Below, piece after piece: positions 34,278-42,593 of a stretch of DNA of 64,000 nucleotides (positions are counted from its first letter, which is position 1; each line of letters starts with the position of its first letter). Below the pieces are notes generated by a model that did no database searches, was not told where the DNA came from, and worked only from the letters and a program-made list of their open reading frames with translations. Origin of the DNA: Candidatus Onthoplasma faecipullorum (lineage in GTDB: Bacteria; Bacillota; Clostridia; Christensenellales; UBA1242); assembly GCA_019120295.1 (NCBI GenBank), contig DWVI01000005.1, forward strand, positions 64,955-128,954. Reading direction: 5' to 3'. The position numbers and the translations under genes are program-made.

Positions 34278-35093
34278 ATGGGTTTGTTTGATAAATTAAA
34301 ATATAGGAAAATTGGGTATGTCACTGACGTTAACAAGCAACGTGAATATGAAATGTTACAAAAAGTTGGTACACTCCATCACGTTGTTTATTTTGTTGAA
34401 AAACTTGGTGTGTATGAATATCTTTACTTTATTAATCCAGACGACTTATGGCAATGTTTTGATTTTTGTTATAACAAAGTTACAAATTCAAATCCCAGAA
34501 TAGACAAAAAAGTTTTCGTTACAAATTTAATGCGTATATTAAAAATTCATAAAAACAAAATTATGACTAAATTTATTACAGACAAACATGACCCATATGA
34601 AATTGCAAAATTAATTGCACATAGTGAACAAACCTTGCCTAAAACTAGCAAACTTTTGTCTGTTTGTGGTAACCTAGACCCTAAAATGCTTAATTTAGCC
34701 TTAACGAAAATGTGCAATGTTGCGCACAATAACAACATCAAAGATTATGAACTCGCATATAATAAAATAGTGCGTGAAAAATTATATGAACCAGACATGG
34801 ACATATCTACATTTAAATTCTATGCAAGAATAATTGTTGGACTTTCAAAAAATAAAACACTCAATTTTGATGAAGCGTTAGAAAAAACGAATGGACATAA
34901 TTTTGAAACCTTTACCCTTACACTTAACGAACAAGCGCAATCTACACTTGTTAAAATAGCAACAGAATATTTATCCCTAACAAATCAAACAGACGAACTT
35001 TCTAATGATTACGCAAAAATTATTAACTCTTCATATATTAGAGAAAAAGAGTTTGCAAATAAAACGTATGATAATGTAAGTATACAGAATTAA
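34278..35093 (+). CDS. Unknown 271-residue helical protein
   Basis: ATG 34278 after AAGGAGAA, promoter TTGACA-N17-TAAAAT upstream. Soluble and helical, starts MGLFDKLKYRK. No motif or family recognised. It stands alone within the tRNA-rich tract. Confidence 0.6.
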   Translation: MGLFDKLKYRKIGYVTDVNKQREYEMLQKVGTLHHVVYFVEKLGVYEYLYFINPDDLWQCFDFCYNKVTNSNPRIDKKVFVTNLMRILKIHKNKIMTKFITDKHDPYEIAKLIAHSEQTLPKTSKLLSVCGNLDPKMLNLALTKMCNVAHNNNIKDYELAYNKIVREKLYEPDMDISTFKFYARIIVGLSKNKTLNFDEALEKTNGHNFETFTLTLNEQAQSTLVKIATEYLSLTNQTDELSNDYAKIINSSYIREKEFANKTYDNVSIQN

Positions 35094-35208
35094 ATCTATT
35101 AAACTACAACTTTATTCTCATATAAATAAAAGAAATAAATACATATTTATTTTATATTTATATATAAATAAAAAACAAGTTATATAAAAAATTATAAAAT
35201 TTCGCTTG

Positions 35209-35238
35209 ACAATTAATTTAGCATTTGTTAAATTAGAA
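35209..35238 (+). promoter_or_regulatory. Promoter upstream of tRNA-Gly
   Basis: TTGACA, 17-nt spacer, TAAATT. The transcript would have about 220 nt of leader before the tRNA, including AACCTAC...GTGGGTT and the palindromes at 35320-35460. I see no protein gene in 35094-35464. Confidence 0.6.
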
Positions 35239-35315
35239 TGTAACTGTTATAGAAACCTACTTTTTTGTGGGTTAATCTAGACACTTTTAAAAACCTATTT
35301 GTGTTGTGTGTTCAT

Positions 35316-35462
35316 AAATGAAGTTTTGCAAAGCAAAACAATTACAAAGGGCAAATTGTTAGAGTTCTCGCAAAACAAAGTTTTACGAGATAAGGAGTAA
35401 CCAACTATAAAACTATGGTCACGCAGTAGAACAAGTGACCTAGTTAAAGGTTGTGTTGCGAC
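35316..35462. repeat. Palindromes before tRNA-Gly
   Basis: A reversed ATCGTTTTAC-type unit (GTTTTGCAAAGCAAAAC, 35326-), TCTCG...CGAGA around AAAAC-AAA-GTTTT (35366-35390), and GGTCAC...GTGACC with the AACTAGG-type flank seen at 33.3 kb. Confidence 0.6.
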
Positions 35463-35464
35463 GC

Positions 35465-35538
35465 GCGGGTGTAGCTCAATGGTAGAGCGCTAGCCTTCCA
35501 AGCTAGTTACGAGGGTTCGATTCCCTTCACCCGCTCCA
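35465..35538 (+). tRNA. tRNA-Gly (TCC)
   Basis: Acceptor GCGGGTG/CACCCGC, anticodon stem CTAGC/GCTAG with TCC, T-arm GAGGG-TTCGATT-CCCTT, CCA encoded. Confidence 0.95.
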
Positions 35539-35541
35539 TAT

Positions 35542-35617
35542 AAAAAATGACACGTCTTTTGGACACTGCGATTATAGATATAATCGCGAATATGTCGCTT
35601 ACAGACGGTCATTTTTT
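35542..35617. repeat. TGACACG nested hairpin, copy 1 (tRNA-Gly terminator)
   Basis: Outer AATGAC.CG/CG.GTCATT, inner GCGATTAT-AGAT-ATAATCGC, then T6. Positioned four bases after tRNA-Gly, so it probably ends that transcript. Confidence 0.75.
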
Positions 35618-35620
35618 ATT

Positions 35621-35649
35621 CCCACTGCGTGATATCCATCACTTGTGGG
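35621..35649. repeat. CCCAC-TGC hairpin
   Basis: CCCAC-TGC-GTGAT-ATCC-ATCAC-TT-GTGGG: perfect outer and inner stems. A sister copy CCCAC-TGC-GAC...GTC-TT-GTAGGG lies at 35744-35769. Confidence 0.8.
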
Positions 35650-35789
35650 AGCCCTGTTTATTTTTTCACCACGTCCTTTTCTTACGGCAGTTTAAGAAAT
35701 TAAACTGCATAAGTAAGATTTTCGGACGCTTGTTTTTTTTACCCCCACTGCGACTTATGTCTTGTAGGGACCCTTTACTATATTAATTT

Positions 35790-35850
35790 TGACACGTCTT
35801 TTGGACACTGCAATTATTACTATAATCGCAGTGTCTATAAGGCGTGTCTA
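35790..35850. repeat. TGACACG nested hairpin, copy 2
   Basis: Outer GACACG/CGTGTC, inner GGACACTGC...GCAGTGTCT around ATTAT/ATAAT. Confidence 0.75.
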
Positions 35851-35861
35851 AAAAAACAATC

Positions 35862-35970
35862 AGGGGTCCCTCAAATACCGAATGGTACGAAGTGGGAAAA
35901 GGCGAAATACGCCTAAAAATTGAGTTTTGCGAATAGCAAAACGATAAAAAAATGGCGATATTTCGCCATG
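35862..35970. repeat. Reversed CCCAC hairpin and ATCGTTTTGC hairpin
   Basis: Reversed copy with GTACCATTCGG core at 35868-35895, then GGCGAAATACGCC ... GGCGATATTTCGCC (about 35904-35968) enclosing GTTTTGC-GAATA-GCAAAAC. Confidence 0.7.
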
Positions 35971-36199
35971 TGGTGCGTCAAGAGGGGGCGTCGCGTTAAA
36001 TAACCTTTCAGTGAATGGTTTTTAGCGTAAGCCAAACCCCAAGGGAGTTCGAATCCCGCAAAATAACAATGGGTTCCCACAAGTGTCACATATACGCAGT
36101 GGGAATAAAAAATGACCGCCTGCAAGTGACACTTTTGCGATTATAGTTATAATCGCAGTGTCCATAAGGCGTGTCATTTTTTATGGTGCGTCAAGAGGG
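35971..36199. repeat. Segment flanked by 16-bp copies of the tRNA-Arg 3' end
   Basis: TGGTGCGTCAAGAGGG occurs at 35971-35986 and again as the true tRNA 3' end at 36184-36199. Between them: an AACC.TTCA...TGAA.GGTT hairpin (35999-36018), a T-arm-like GGGAGTTCGAATCCC remnant (36040-36057), a reversed CCCAC-TGC hairpin (36076-36103) and TGACACG-type copy 3. Confidence 0.75.
36107..36182. repeat. TGACACG nested hairpin, copy 3 (tRNA-Arg terminator)
   Basis: Outer AATGACCGCCT/AGGCGTGTCATT, inner GCGATTATA-GT-TATAATCGC. It abuts the tRNA-Arg 3' end and has A/T runs on both sides. Confidence 0.75.
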
Positions 36200-36260
36200 A
36201 TTCGAACCCCCGACCCCCGCCTTAGAAGGGCGATGCTCTATCCAACTGAGCTATTGACGC
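36184..36260 (-). tRNA. tRNA-Arg (TCT)
   Basis: Acceptor GCGTCAA/TTGACGC, anticodon stem CGCCC/GGGCG-type with TCT, CCA encoded. Confidence 0.95.
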
Positions 36261-36381
36261 ATAATATTATTTAAATTTTACTTCAATTGTTAAATTTTAT
36301 ATACTTTTCGTTGACGACTTTTTAATATTAACACTTGTTTTAGGTTTTGTCAATAAAAATGTGGAAGTTTTGCACATTTAC

Positions 36382-36410
36382 TTGCTAAAAGATTTTGCTG
36401 GTGATAAAAT
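36382..36410 (+). promoter_or_regulatory. Promoter of the SDR gene, leaderless
   Basis: TTGCTA (36382-36387), 17-nt spacer, TAAAAT (36405-36410), six bases, ATG 36417. Confidence 0.75.
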
Positions 36411-36416
36411 TTAGGT

Positions 36417-37307
36417 ATGACGATAGATAAATGGATAAAACTTAATACTCACGATTTGAGTGGACAAACTGTTGCAATCACAGGAGCAACTGGCGGAATT
36501 GGCATTCAAGTATGTAAAATACTTTCAAGTCTTAATGCCAACCTTATTTTAATTGATAGAAATGAAGATTTAGATGTTGCGTTAAAAAACGAACTATTGC
36601 AAATCAATCCTAATATAAGCGTTAACTTTGTACATGTGGACATGGAAGATTTTCAGTCTATGCAAGAATGCGTTAAGCAATTAAGCAATTTTAATAAAAT
36701 TGACGTACTTATTTTAAACGCAGGAGCGTATGCTATTCCAAGAAAAATCACTAATATTGGATATGATAACGTTTTCCAAATAAATTTTGTGTCCCCATAT
36801 TTCTTGGTTAAATCGTTGCTACCAATTTTAAGGAAATCAAACAATCCTAAAGTCGTTTTAACATCTAGCATTGCACACAACTATTCAAAAATCGATGAAC
36901 GGGATATTGATTTTAGAACACGTAAAAAATCAAATTTAATTTATGGCAATTCTAAACGTTTTATAACTTTTTCACTTATGGAATTATTTGAGCAAAACAA
37001 GGACATATCACTTTCAATCGTTCACCCCGGGATAACCTTTACAAAGATAACTAACCACTACCCTAAGTTTATTTATGCAATTATAAAGTACCCTATGAAA
37101 ATGATTTTTATATCAAACAAAAAAGCAAGTTTAAATATAATTAAAGGCGTGTTTGATAAAACTGATTATATGGAATGGATTGGACCAAGCGCATCAAACA
37201 TCTGGGGATACCCAAAAAAGAAAAAATTAAAAACTTGCAGTAAAGAAGAAAGCGCAAAAATTTTTGAAACTGCTGAAAATATTTATAAAAATTTAGAAAA
37301 ATTATAA
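36417..37307 (+). CDS. Short-chain dehydrogenase/reductase
   Basis: 296 residues, Rossmann fold. TGATGGIG near 24-31 (NAD(P) glycine motif), LNAGAY near 102 and YGNSK near 179 (catalytic Tyr-x3-Lys) with a Ser in LTSSIAH near 155. Resembles extended/retinol-dehydrogenase-like SDRs; an aspartate after strand 2 (LIDRN) favours NAD. Substrate unknown. Leaderless start. Confidence 0.85.
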   Translation: MTIDKWIKLNTHDLSGQTVAITGATGGIGIQVCKILSSLNANLILIDRNEDLDVALKNELLQINPNISVNFVHVDMEDFQSMQECVKQLSNFNKIDVLILNAGAYAIPRKITNIGYDNVFQINFVSPYFLVKSLLPILRKSNNPKVVLTSSIAHNYSKIDERDIDFRTRKKSNLIYGNSKRFITFSLMELFEQNKDISLSIVHPGITFTKITNHYPKFIYAIIKYPMKMIFISNKKASLNIIKGVFDKTDYMEWIGPSASNIWGYPKKKKLKTCSKEESAKIFETAENIYKNLEKL

Positions 37308-37441
37308 ATTTTAAAGTAAAATCTTTATTTTTTATAATTTTTTTTGAAAAATTTATAATTTTTAATATAAAGCAATTATTTTAAATTATCTTATTTACAA
37401 ATTAACATTTTTATGATATACTCTCCGCACAAGGAGTTTAC

Positions 37442-38194
37442 ATGAAGAAAACAAAACTTATCGAATTCAATAAAATGAACAAATTTAGAAAAAGATTAAA
37501 GAAAAATGAGTTGGAAGATTACGACGCAATGTGTGAAATAATTGGTTATAACTTGGATAGCACATTATCCAATTTAAATTATGAAAATCATGTAAAGTTT
37601 AAAGAAATTATATCAAGCAATGAAGAACGAAAAGCAGATTTAAAAGAAAGCGGTAAGTATTTTGCGGTAACAGGAATTTCAATTATCGCTTTTGCACTGC
37701 TTAGCACAATGTCATTATGGTGGCTACTAGCCCTTCCATTTACCCTTTTACCAAATGCATACTTAGCATTCATTTCATTAAGACAAAATAGAACTTCAAT
37801 AATAAATAATTTTTATTATAGGCTATTAAAGAATAAAGGCAAAATTGACAAAGTAAAAGAATGTCTTTTTACTTATGAAAGAAGCATAAATTTTAATAGT
37901 GATAAAATAAACTATGAAATATCACAAACTGAAAGTAAAATTGACACGACAATCAATGAGGCATCAAACGATATACGTTTATTGGAACACACGCGCAATC
38001 TTTTAAAAAGTAAAAATGCCGACGAAACATATGTTGTTATAACAACTGAAAACGGCGAACAAACGATTTGTGATGGTTTCGGAAATGCTCTACCTTTAAT
38101 TGCACGGATGATTGCAAAAAATCAAAAATTTAACGTTTCTTCATCAAACGAACCAACCACAGGTTTTAGCAGTGAATTGCCACTGACAAAATAA
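37442..38194 (+). CDS. Unknown two-helix membrane protein
   Basis: 250 residues: basic N-terminus, two membrane helices at about 78-97 and 100-118, then a helical cytoplasmic tail with heptad-like spacing and a final ENGEQTICDGFGNALPL segment. Not recognised. Promoter TTTACA-N17-TATACT and AAGGAG before ATG 37442; terminator AAAACTA-TTCTG-TAGTTTT follows. Confidence 0.6.
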   Translation: MKKTKLIEFNKMNKFRKRLKKNELEDYDAMCEIIGYNLDSTLSNLNYENHVKFKEIISSNEERKADLKESGKYFAVTGISIIAFALLSTMSLWWLLALPFTLLPNAYLAFISLRQNRTSIINNFYYRLLKNKGKIDKVKECLFTYERSINFNSDKINYEISQTESKIDTTINEASNDIRLLEHTRNLLKSKNADETYVVITTENGEQTICDGFGNALPLIARMIAKNQKFNVSSSNEPTTGFSSELPLTK

Positions 38195-38203
38195 CAAAAA
38201 ATA

Positions 38204-38236
38204 AAAATAAAACTATTCTGTAGTTTTATTTTTTAT
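38204..38236 (+). terminator. Terminator
   Basis: ATAAAACTA-TTCTG-TAGTTTTAT then T run. Confidence 0.75.
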
Positions 38237-38341
38237 ATCTATTTTTAAAATTTTATTAAAATCTTTTTATTTTTTAAGATAAAATATTGTTTTTTATTGA
38301 ATTTTTACTATTTTTTATTAATTTTTTATAAATTTTATTTA

Positions 38342-39424
38342 TTATTTTATATTTTTTATTAATTCAACAATTTTATCTTTACCATTTTTTGTGTCAATTT
38401 TAGTATAAACTTGTTTATATGAATTCAGGCCTTTACTAAATTCTTCTATAGTTTCCAACAATTTTGTTGGCGTTAAGTCAGGTTCTCTAAGAATTTTTGC
38501 AACGCCTTGATTTTCATAATATCTTGCATTCATTAATTGGTCACCACGCGACGCTTTATTTTCTAGCGGTATTAGTATCATAGGTAATTTTTTATAAAAA
38601 CATTCTGCTGTTACTCCTGCCCCACTTCTTCCCAAAACAAAATCTGCAATGTTATATAAATTAACCATATCATTAGTTGTTTCAAGTGAATTATAATTAT
38701 CAAAAGATTTTAAAGTGAGATTGCTTTTACCTGTAATATGTATAACATTAAATTCTTTGATTAAATCTTTAATAATAGGCATCAACATTTCATTAATTTT
38801 TTTGCTTCCGAGTGAACCACCAACTATCAGCAACGTTGGTAATTTTTCTTTTAAATTAAATTTAGATTTATTTTTGCGTGTGCTTTGAAATTCCGCACTA
38901 AAAATAGGACCAGTGTATACAATTTTCTTATTTTTCCCTTCTAAATTTTTAAAATTTACGCACATAGTTTTACACAACTTTAATATGATTTTATTTGCAA
39001 GCCCAAAAGAAAAATCACTCTCATGTGCAACTATTGGAATTTTAAGCATCCTACCTGCCAAACAAACCGGCAAAGCAACGTAACCACCCTTGCTAAATAT
39101 AACGTCCGGCTTAATCTCTTTTAATAACTTTTTCGCTTTGTAAATTGACTTTATTAAAAGAAAAGGAATCTTAATGTTACCCAAAATTTTATCACGATTA
39201 AATTTAACAACCGGAATTGAATAAAACGTTACAGCGTCACTTCTTTTATCTAAATTAATTTCATTTTTTAATTCACTATTTAACTCTTTAATTCTTTCAT
39301 TTTCAATTCCATCGCTACCTATGTAGAAACAATCATAATCGTTCAGAAATTCTTTGATTAAATAAATGTTTGGCATAACATGTCCGAGAGTTCCACCACC
39401 CGTAAATACAATCTTCTTTTTCAT
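38342..39424 (-). CDS. murG: MurG, lipid II synthesis glycosyltransferase
   Basis: MurG adds GlcNAc from UDP-GlcNAc to lipid I on the inner membrane face, giving lipid II for peptidoglycan. 360 residues, two Rossmann domains: GGGTLGHVMPN (9-19) is the first glycine loop, SKGGYVALP near 110, AHESD near 133, VGGSLGSKKIN near 196 and GRSGAGVTAECF near 255. The gene is outside any dcw cluster here. No Shine-Dalgarno; a TAAAAT hexamer ends six bases before the ATG, so probably leaderless. Confidence 0.9.
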   Translation of the reverse strand: MKKKIVFTGGGTLGHVMPNIYLIKEFLNDYDCFYIGSDGIENERIKELNSELKNEINLDKRSDAVTFYSIPVVKFNRDKILGNIKIPFLLIKSIYKAKKLLKEIKPDVIFSKGGYVALPVCLAGRMLKIPIVAHESDFSFGLANKIILKLCKTMCVNFKNLEGKNKKIVYTGPIFSAEFQSTRKNKSKFNLKEKLPTLLIVGGSLGSKKINEMLMPIIKDLIKEFNVIHITGKSNLTLKSFDNYNSLETTNDMVNLYNIADFVLGRSGAGVTAECFYKKLPMILIPLENKASRGDQLMNARYYENQGVAKILREPDLTPTKLLETIEEFSKGLNSYKQVYTKIDTKNGKDKIVELIKNIK

Positions 39425-39621
39425 ATGTCTATTTTATGCAAAAATGTTAAGAATTATAAGTTTTATTAAATAATACATAAATTAAAATTTTAAATATAAA
39501 TATTTTAAAAAATTAGATTTTAAATAAAAAATAAAGAAAATTTATAAAAAATTGCAAAATTTTATGTATTTTTTTGCAATTTTTTTATTTTTTTAATATA
39601 TTTTTAAACTTATTTATTATT

Positions 39622-40401
39622 TTATTCCTTTTTTAATACGTCCACAATATGAGAGCCTGCGCCAATTAATTCTGGTTTTGCACTTATTGTTTCAATGTAA
39701 TTAAGATAAATTTTAAAAGTTTCTCCGTCCATATTATTTACAGTTCTTCTGATGTAATCAGTCGGTCCGTCTGGTGAAAATATTATCTCTCTTTTTAACT
39801 TCACTATATCTTTTAATTTGTTTATTGTATCTAATGTGTCATATGAATATAAATCTTCAATGTTTGTGTTTGTTATAAAATTAGTAGTCAATTTACCTTC
39901 ACTTATAACTTCTTTTATGTGATTTTCTATGAACGCATAAGTAATAATTGAATAATCATTCAAGCAGTAAGCCACAAAAATTAAACCACCCTTTTTTGTT
40001 ATACGTTTTGCTTCTTGAAGCGCTTTTAATTTATCCTTAAACTCAAATAAGTGATACATAGGTCCAAACAAAATTGCAATATCAAAAGTCTCACTTTCAA
40101 ACATAGATAAATTCAACGCATTCGCTTGAACCGCTTTAATTTTAGGATTGCTCGCATGCAGCACTTCTAAATTATGTTTAACAAGTTCAACAGCCACTAC
40201 ATCAAAACCCATTTTTTCTAATTCAATCGAATATTTACCAGTTCCTGCACCTATATCTATAATTCTAGGCTTTTCATATTGATTTAAATATTTCAACAAA
40301 TATCTCATAGAAATATTAAATTCGACCTGCCCATGGCGCGACTTCAACCTTCTATTTTCATTAAACTTATTATAATATTCTTCAATACTATTAAATTTCA
40401 T
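39622..40401 (-). CDS. Class I SAM-dependent methyltransferase
   Basis: 259 residues from ATG 40401 (MKFNSIEEYY). IIDIGAGTGKYS near 49 is motif I, VVAVELV motif II, IAILFGPMYHL the D/N-PPY-like region. Small-molecule methyltransferase of the UbiE/Methyltransf_11/25 type; substrate unknown. TATAAT with TGG extension ends six bases before the ATG, leaderless, so I reject the longer upstream frame. Confidence 0.82.
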   Translation of the reverse strand: MKFNSIEEYYNKFNENRRLKSRHGQVEFNISMRYLLKYLNQYEKPRIIDIGAGTGKYSIELEKMGFDVVAVELVKHNLEVLHASNPKIKAVQANALNLSMFESETFDIAILFGPMYHLFEFKDKLKALQEAKRITKKGGLIFVAYCLNDYSIITYAFIENHIKEVISEGKLTTNFITNTNIEDLYSYDTLDTINKLKDIVKLKREIIFSPDGPTDYIRRTVNNMDGETFKIYLNYIETISAKPELIGAGSHIVDVLKKE

Positions 40402-40407
40402 AATTTC

Positions 40408-40416
40408 ATTATACCA
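40408..40416 (-). promoter_or_regulatory. Extended -10 of the methyltransferase gene
   Basis: TG-G-TATAAT on the minus strand, six bases to ATG 40401; -35 not obvious. Confidence 0.65.
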
Positions 40417-40451
40417 TAAATTACAAAAAATAAATAGTATATTTACTAACA

Positions 40452-40476
40452 AAAAAAACAGGCTAAATGCCTATTT
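40452..40476 (-). terminator. Terminator downstream of the split tRNA-Lys
   Basis: AGGC-TAAAT-GCCT with eight A on its left, i.e. a U run on the minus strand. Confidence 0.7.
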
Positions 40477-40478
40477 TT

Positions 40479-40523
40479 TGGTGGACGATCAGGGACTCGA
40501 ACCCTGGACCCACTGATTAAGAG
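40479..40523 (-). pseudogene. 3' half of a split tRNA-Lys (CTT)
   Basis: Reads CTCTTAATC, anticodon stem TCAGT, variable loop, T-arm CCAGG-GTTCGAGT-CCCTG, acceptor ATCGTCC and ACCA. There is no 5' half here; foreign sequence begins at 40524. The 5' half with matching acceptor GGACGAT is at 42703-42742. Confidence 0.9.
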
Positions 40524-40635
40524 GTGCCTTTGGGACTTCTTTCTTAATGCCTTTTTATACCAACTAATACCCTTAAATCCCTTATTTTCTCTACCAAAAT
40601 CGTGTTATTCAAGTTTATCTCTTAACCTATAAATT

Positions 40636-40676
40636 TGTCTAAAATCATTTCAGTTTTTGCAGTTTTCTTTTAGACA
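40636..40676. repeat. Left-end TAGACA repeats
   Basis: Inverted copy TGTCTA at 40636-40641 and direct copy TAGACA at 40671-40676, candidate recombinase arm sites. Confidence 0.5.
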
Positions 40677-40772
40677 GTTATAAAAACAATTTATTAATAG
40701 TGTTTTATACTCTTATTTGTTTGACTTTTTTGATATATTATTATAAAATAAAATTAACATTTGGAGGAAGAT

Positions 40773-41210
40773 ATGCAAAATTCACATACTACCCCACTTC
40801 TTAGAAATGACTTAAAAGAATTTTTAATTAGGTTAGGCAAGATTTTTTCTAACATTTCAATATTAGCTCTTTTATTATGTTTTAGCGGAATTTTATCTTT
40901 TGTTGCGACTGCTTTTATTTTACTTATTGGTTTTGTTATCATTATTTTATCTATTGGGACCATATTTGTCATTGTTCCTAATTATTTTGATATATTAATG
41001 GCAACATCTGAAGTATCTGCAAAGATTTCTGCTTTCTTTTTAGAAAATTTTTATATATTTGCTTCAATTGCCATTGTAGGATCAGTTCTTTCTTTGATTC
41101 TGTTACTTTTAGATAAGAGAAATAAACATATCGCTCGAATAGTGATTTCTTCGGTTGTAATTGCAGTTGTAATTATTACTATTATCGTTGTTGCAACGGG
41201 GGTGATATAA
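40773..41210 (+). CDS. Membrane protein of the integrated element
   Basis: 145 residues from ATG 40773 after GGAGGA. Three or four membrane helices (about 20-42, 44-66, 85-108, 122-145). No family recognised. First gene of a tight operon: its TAA overlaps the next ATG (TAATG). Confidence 0.6.
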   Translation: MQNSHTTPLLRNDLKEFLIRLGKIFSNISILALLLCFSGILSFVATAFILLIGFVIIILSIGTIFVIVPNYFDILMATSEVSAKISAFFLENFYIFASIAIVGSVLSLILLLLDKRNKHIARIVISSVVIAVVIITIIVVATGVI

Positions 41211-41719
41211 TGAATTCGGTGAAATTAAAATTGGTTGGAATCAATTCAAAACTTATTCCTAATATTTTTATTGATGACCAATATGTAAAATGTAAGAAAA
41301 ATGAATTTGGCTCTTACGAAACAGATTTTCAAACAGAAAAAGATGAAATTAAAATAGCTTTTTCAAGAGAGTTAGAGTTGAAATCTAAACTCTGGTGGTT
41401 ATATGCAATATTATCATTTATAGTAAGTGTTTTCGGAATTTTTAACCCACCTTATGATAGAAAATGTATTTCAATGGATTGTTCTTTTATAGTTAAATTA
41501 AAAGATGTAAATAATATTAATATAAAATTTAATTCCTTATCTTCAAGTGGCAGAGCTGTTGAAGTAGAAACGGAAACAAGTTTTGAAGAAATAAAAAATG
41601 AATATACAGTTGATAAAATAGCTAAAAGAAGATGGATAATACTGCTCATAGCCAGAATTTTGGCTTGGATAGGAATTGCTATTTTATTAGGTTGGCTAAT
41701 TGCAAATCAAATTGGTTAG
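41210..41719 (+). CDS. Unknown two-helix membrane protein of the element
   Basis: 169 residues. A beta-rich N-terminal part, a membrane helix near 60-78, a second beta region (FIVKLKDVNNINIKF) and a C-terminal helix near 142-165. Translationally coupled to the gene before it. Not recognised. Confidence 0.55.
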   Translation: MNSVKLKLVGINSKLIPNIFIDDQYVKCKKNEFGSYETDFQTEKDEIKIAFSRELELKSKLWWLYAILSFIVSVFGIFNPPYDRKCISMDCSFIVKLKDVNNINIKFNSLSSSGRAVEVETETSFEEIKNEYTVDKIAKRRWIILLIARILAWIGIAILLGWLIANQIG

Positions 41720-41729
41720 GGAGGGATTT

Positions 41730-42215
41730 ATGAAAGTATATATAAAGAACAAATTTTGGTCTATTGGTGGAGGTTCATCGGTTGTAAATGAAAACAAAGA
41801 AGATGTTTTTAAGGTAAAAGGTCGTGCATTTAGCATAACTCGTGTAAAATATGTTTGCGACTTAGAAGGGAACAGACTTTTTAAGATTAGAAATAAATGG
41901 TTTAATTGGTTTATTCATAAAGCATATATTTATGACGCAAATAAACATAAGATTGCCACAGTGAAAGACAAATGGTTTAATGTAAATCAAGAATATTTTG
42001 TAATGGGCTATAAAGATGAAATTAAAATTCAAGGAAAATTTTTTGGTTTAACAACTCAAATTCTAAAAAATGGTGAAGTTATTGGTACAATAAGGAGACA
42101 AATTACTTTTATCAATGACGCCTTTGAACTTGAAGCGAATGAACAAGACATGCCTTTCTTAATTGCTCTCGTTATTGCTATAGACAACATTACTGATAAA
42201 AAAAGAAGATTATAG
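41730..42215 (+). CDS. LURP-one-related (YxjI-like) protein
   Basis: 161 residues from ATG 41730 behind GGGAGGG. Repeated beta strands with the pattern KVYIKNKFWSIGG, DLEGNRLFKIRNKW, IYDANKHKIATVKDKW match the LOR/Tubby-like family (PF04525), whose Bacillus member is YxjI. Such proteins fold as a 12-stranded barrel around a helix, here probably the C-terminal PFLIALVIAIDNI. Lipid or membrane association is suspected for the family; function unknown. Confidence 0.75.
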   Translation: MKVYIKNKFWSIGGGSSVVNENKEDVFKVKGRAFSITRVKYVCDLEGNRLFKIRNKWFNWFIHKAYIYDANKHKIATVKDKWFNVNQEYFVMGYKDEIKIQGKFFGLTTQILKNGEVIGTIRRQITFINDAFELEANEQDMPFLIALVIAIDNITDKKRRL

Positions 42216-42216
42216 A

Positions 42217-42345
42217 ATGAGAATTTATGAAATTGCAAAGTTAGAAAAACAACTGAAATCTCAACAAGAAGATGAAGAATATCAAGAATGGTTAAAAGAA
42301 AAAGAAATGCGTAAAAAGAAAAGACAAAAAGATTTTGAGATGTAA
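42217..42345 (+). CDS. Small charged 42-residue protein
   Basis: ATG 42217 lies one base after the previous stop. MRIYEIAKLEKQLKSQQEDE then a K/E/R-rich end (EMRKKKRQKDFEM). A single charged helix. Last gene of the element operon, right before its terminator. Coding status likely but not certain. Confidence 0.5.
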   Translation: MRIYEIAKLEKQLKSQQEDEEYQEWLKEKEMRKKKRQKDFEM

Positions 42346-42350
42346 AAAAT

Positions 42351-42384
42351 GACTGGGAATTAGTGATAATTCTCAGTCTTTTTT
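42351..42384 (+). terminator. Terminator of the element operon
   Basis: GACTGGGAATT...AATTCTCAGTC followed by T6. Confidence 0.85.
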
Positions 42385-42406
42385 ATGCAATTTTTTCAAA
42401 AATTTT

Positions 42407-42530
42407 TAGACAATTTTTTAGACAGTGGCAATTTTTAAGTAAAATTCGATGTTTTTATGCAATGTGAAATATTAAAATTTTACTTGCAAAAATGACATTT
42501 TTTAGACACTTTTTACAAAATTTTTAGACA
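42407..42530. repeat. Right-end TTTTTAGACA repeats
   Basis: TAGACA at 42407, 42419, 42503 and 42525, each after four or five T; TTTTAAGTAAAA also occurs twice here. Confidence 0.65.
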
Positions 42531-42593
42531 CTTTTAAGTAAAAATTAGTTATGTAAAAATAATAAAATCCCTAATAAAATAAGGGATTTAAAT

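Noticed and set aside
35240..35460. 6S RNA or T-box leader before tRNA-Gly
   Set aside because: No T-box specifier or TGGNACC-type antiterminator and no long central bubble as in 6S RNA; better explained as a leader with repeat hairpins.
35547..35786. 79-residue frame after tRNA-Gly
   Set aside because: Composed of hairpin repeats, no ribosome site.
32579..36183. CRISPR array
   Set aside because: Repeats are nested palindromes of unequal length and spacing, in both orientations, mixed with tRNAs; no regular repeat-spacer pattern and no cas genes.
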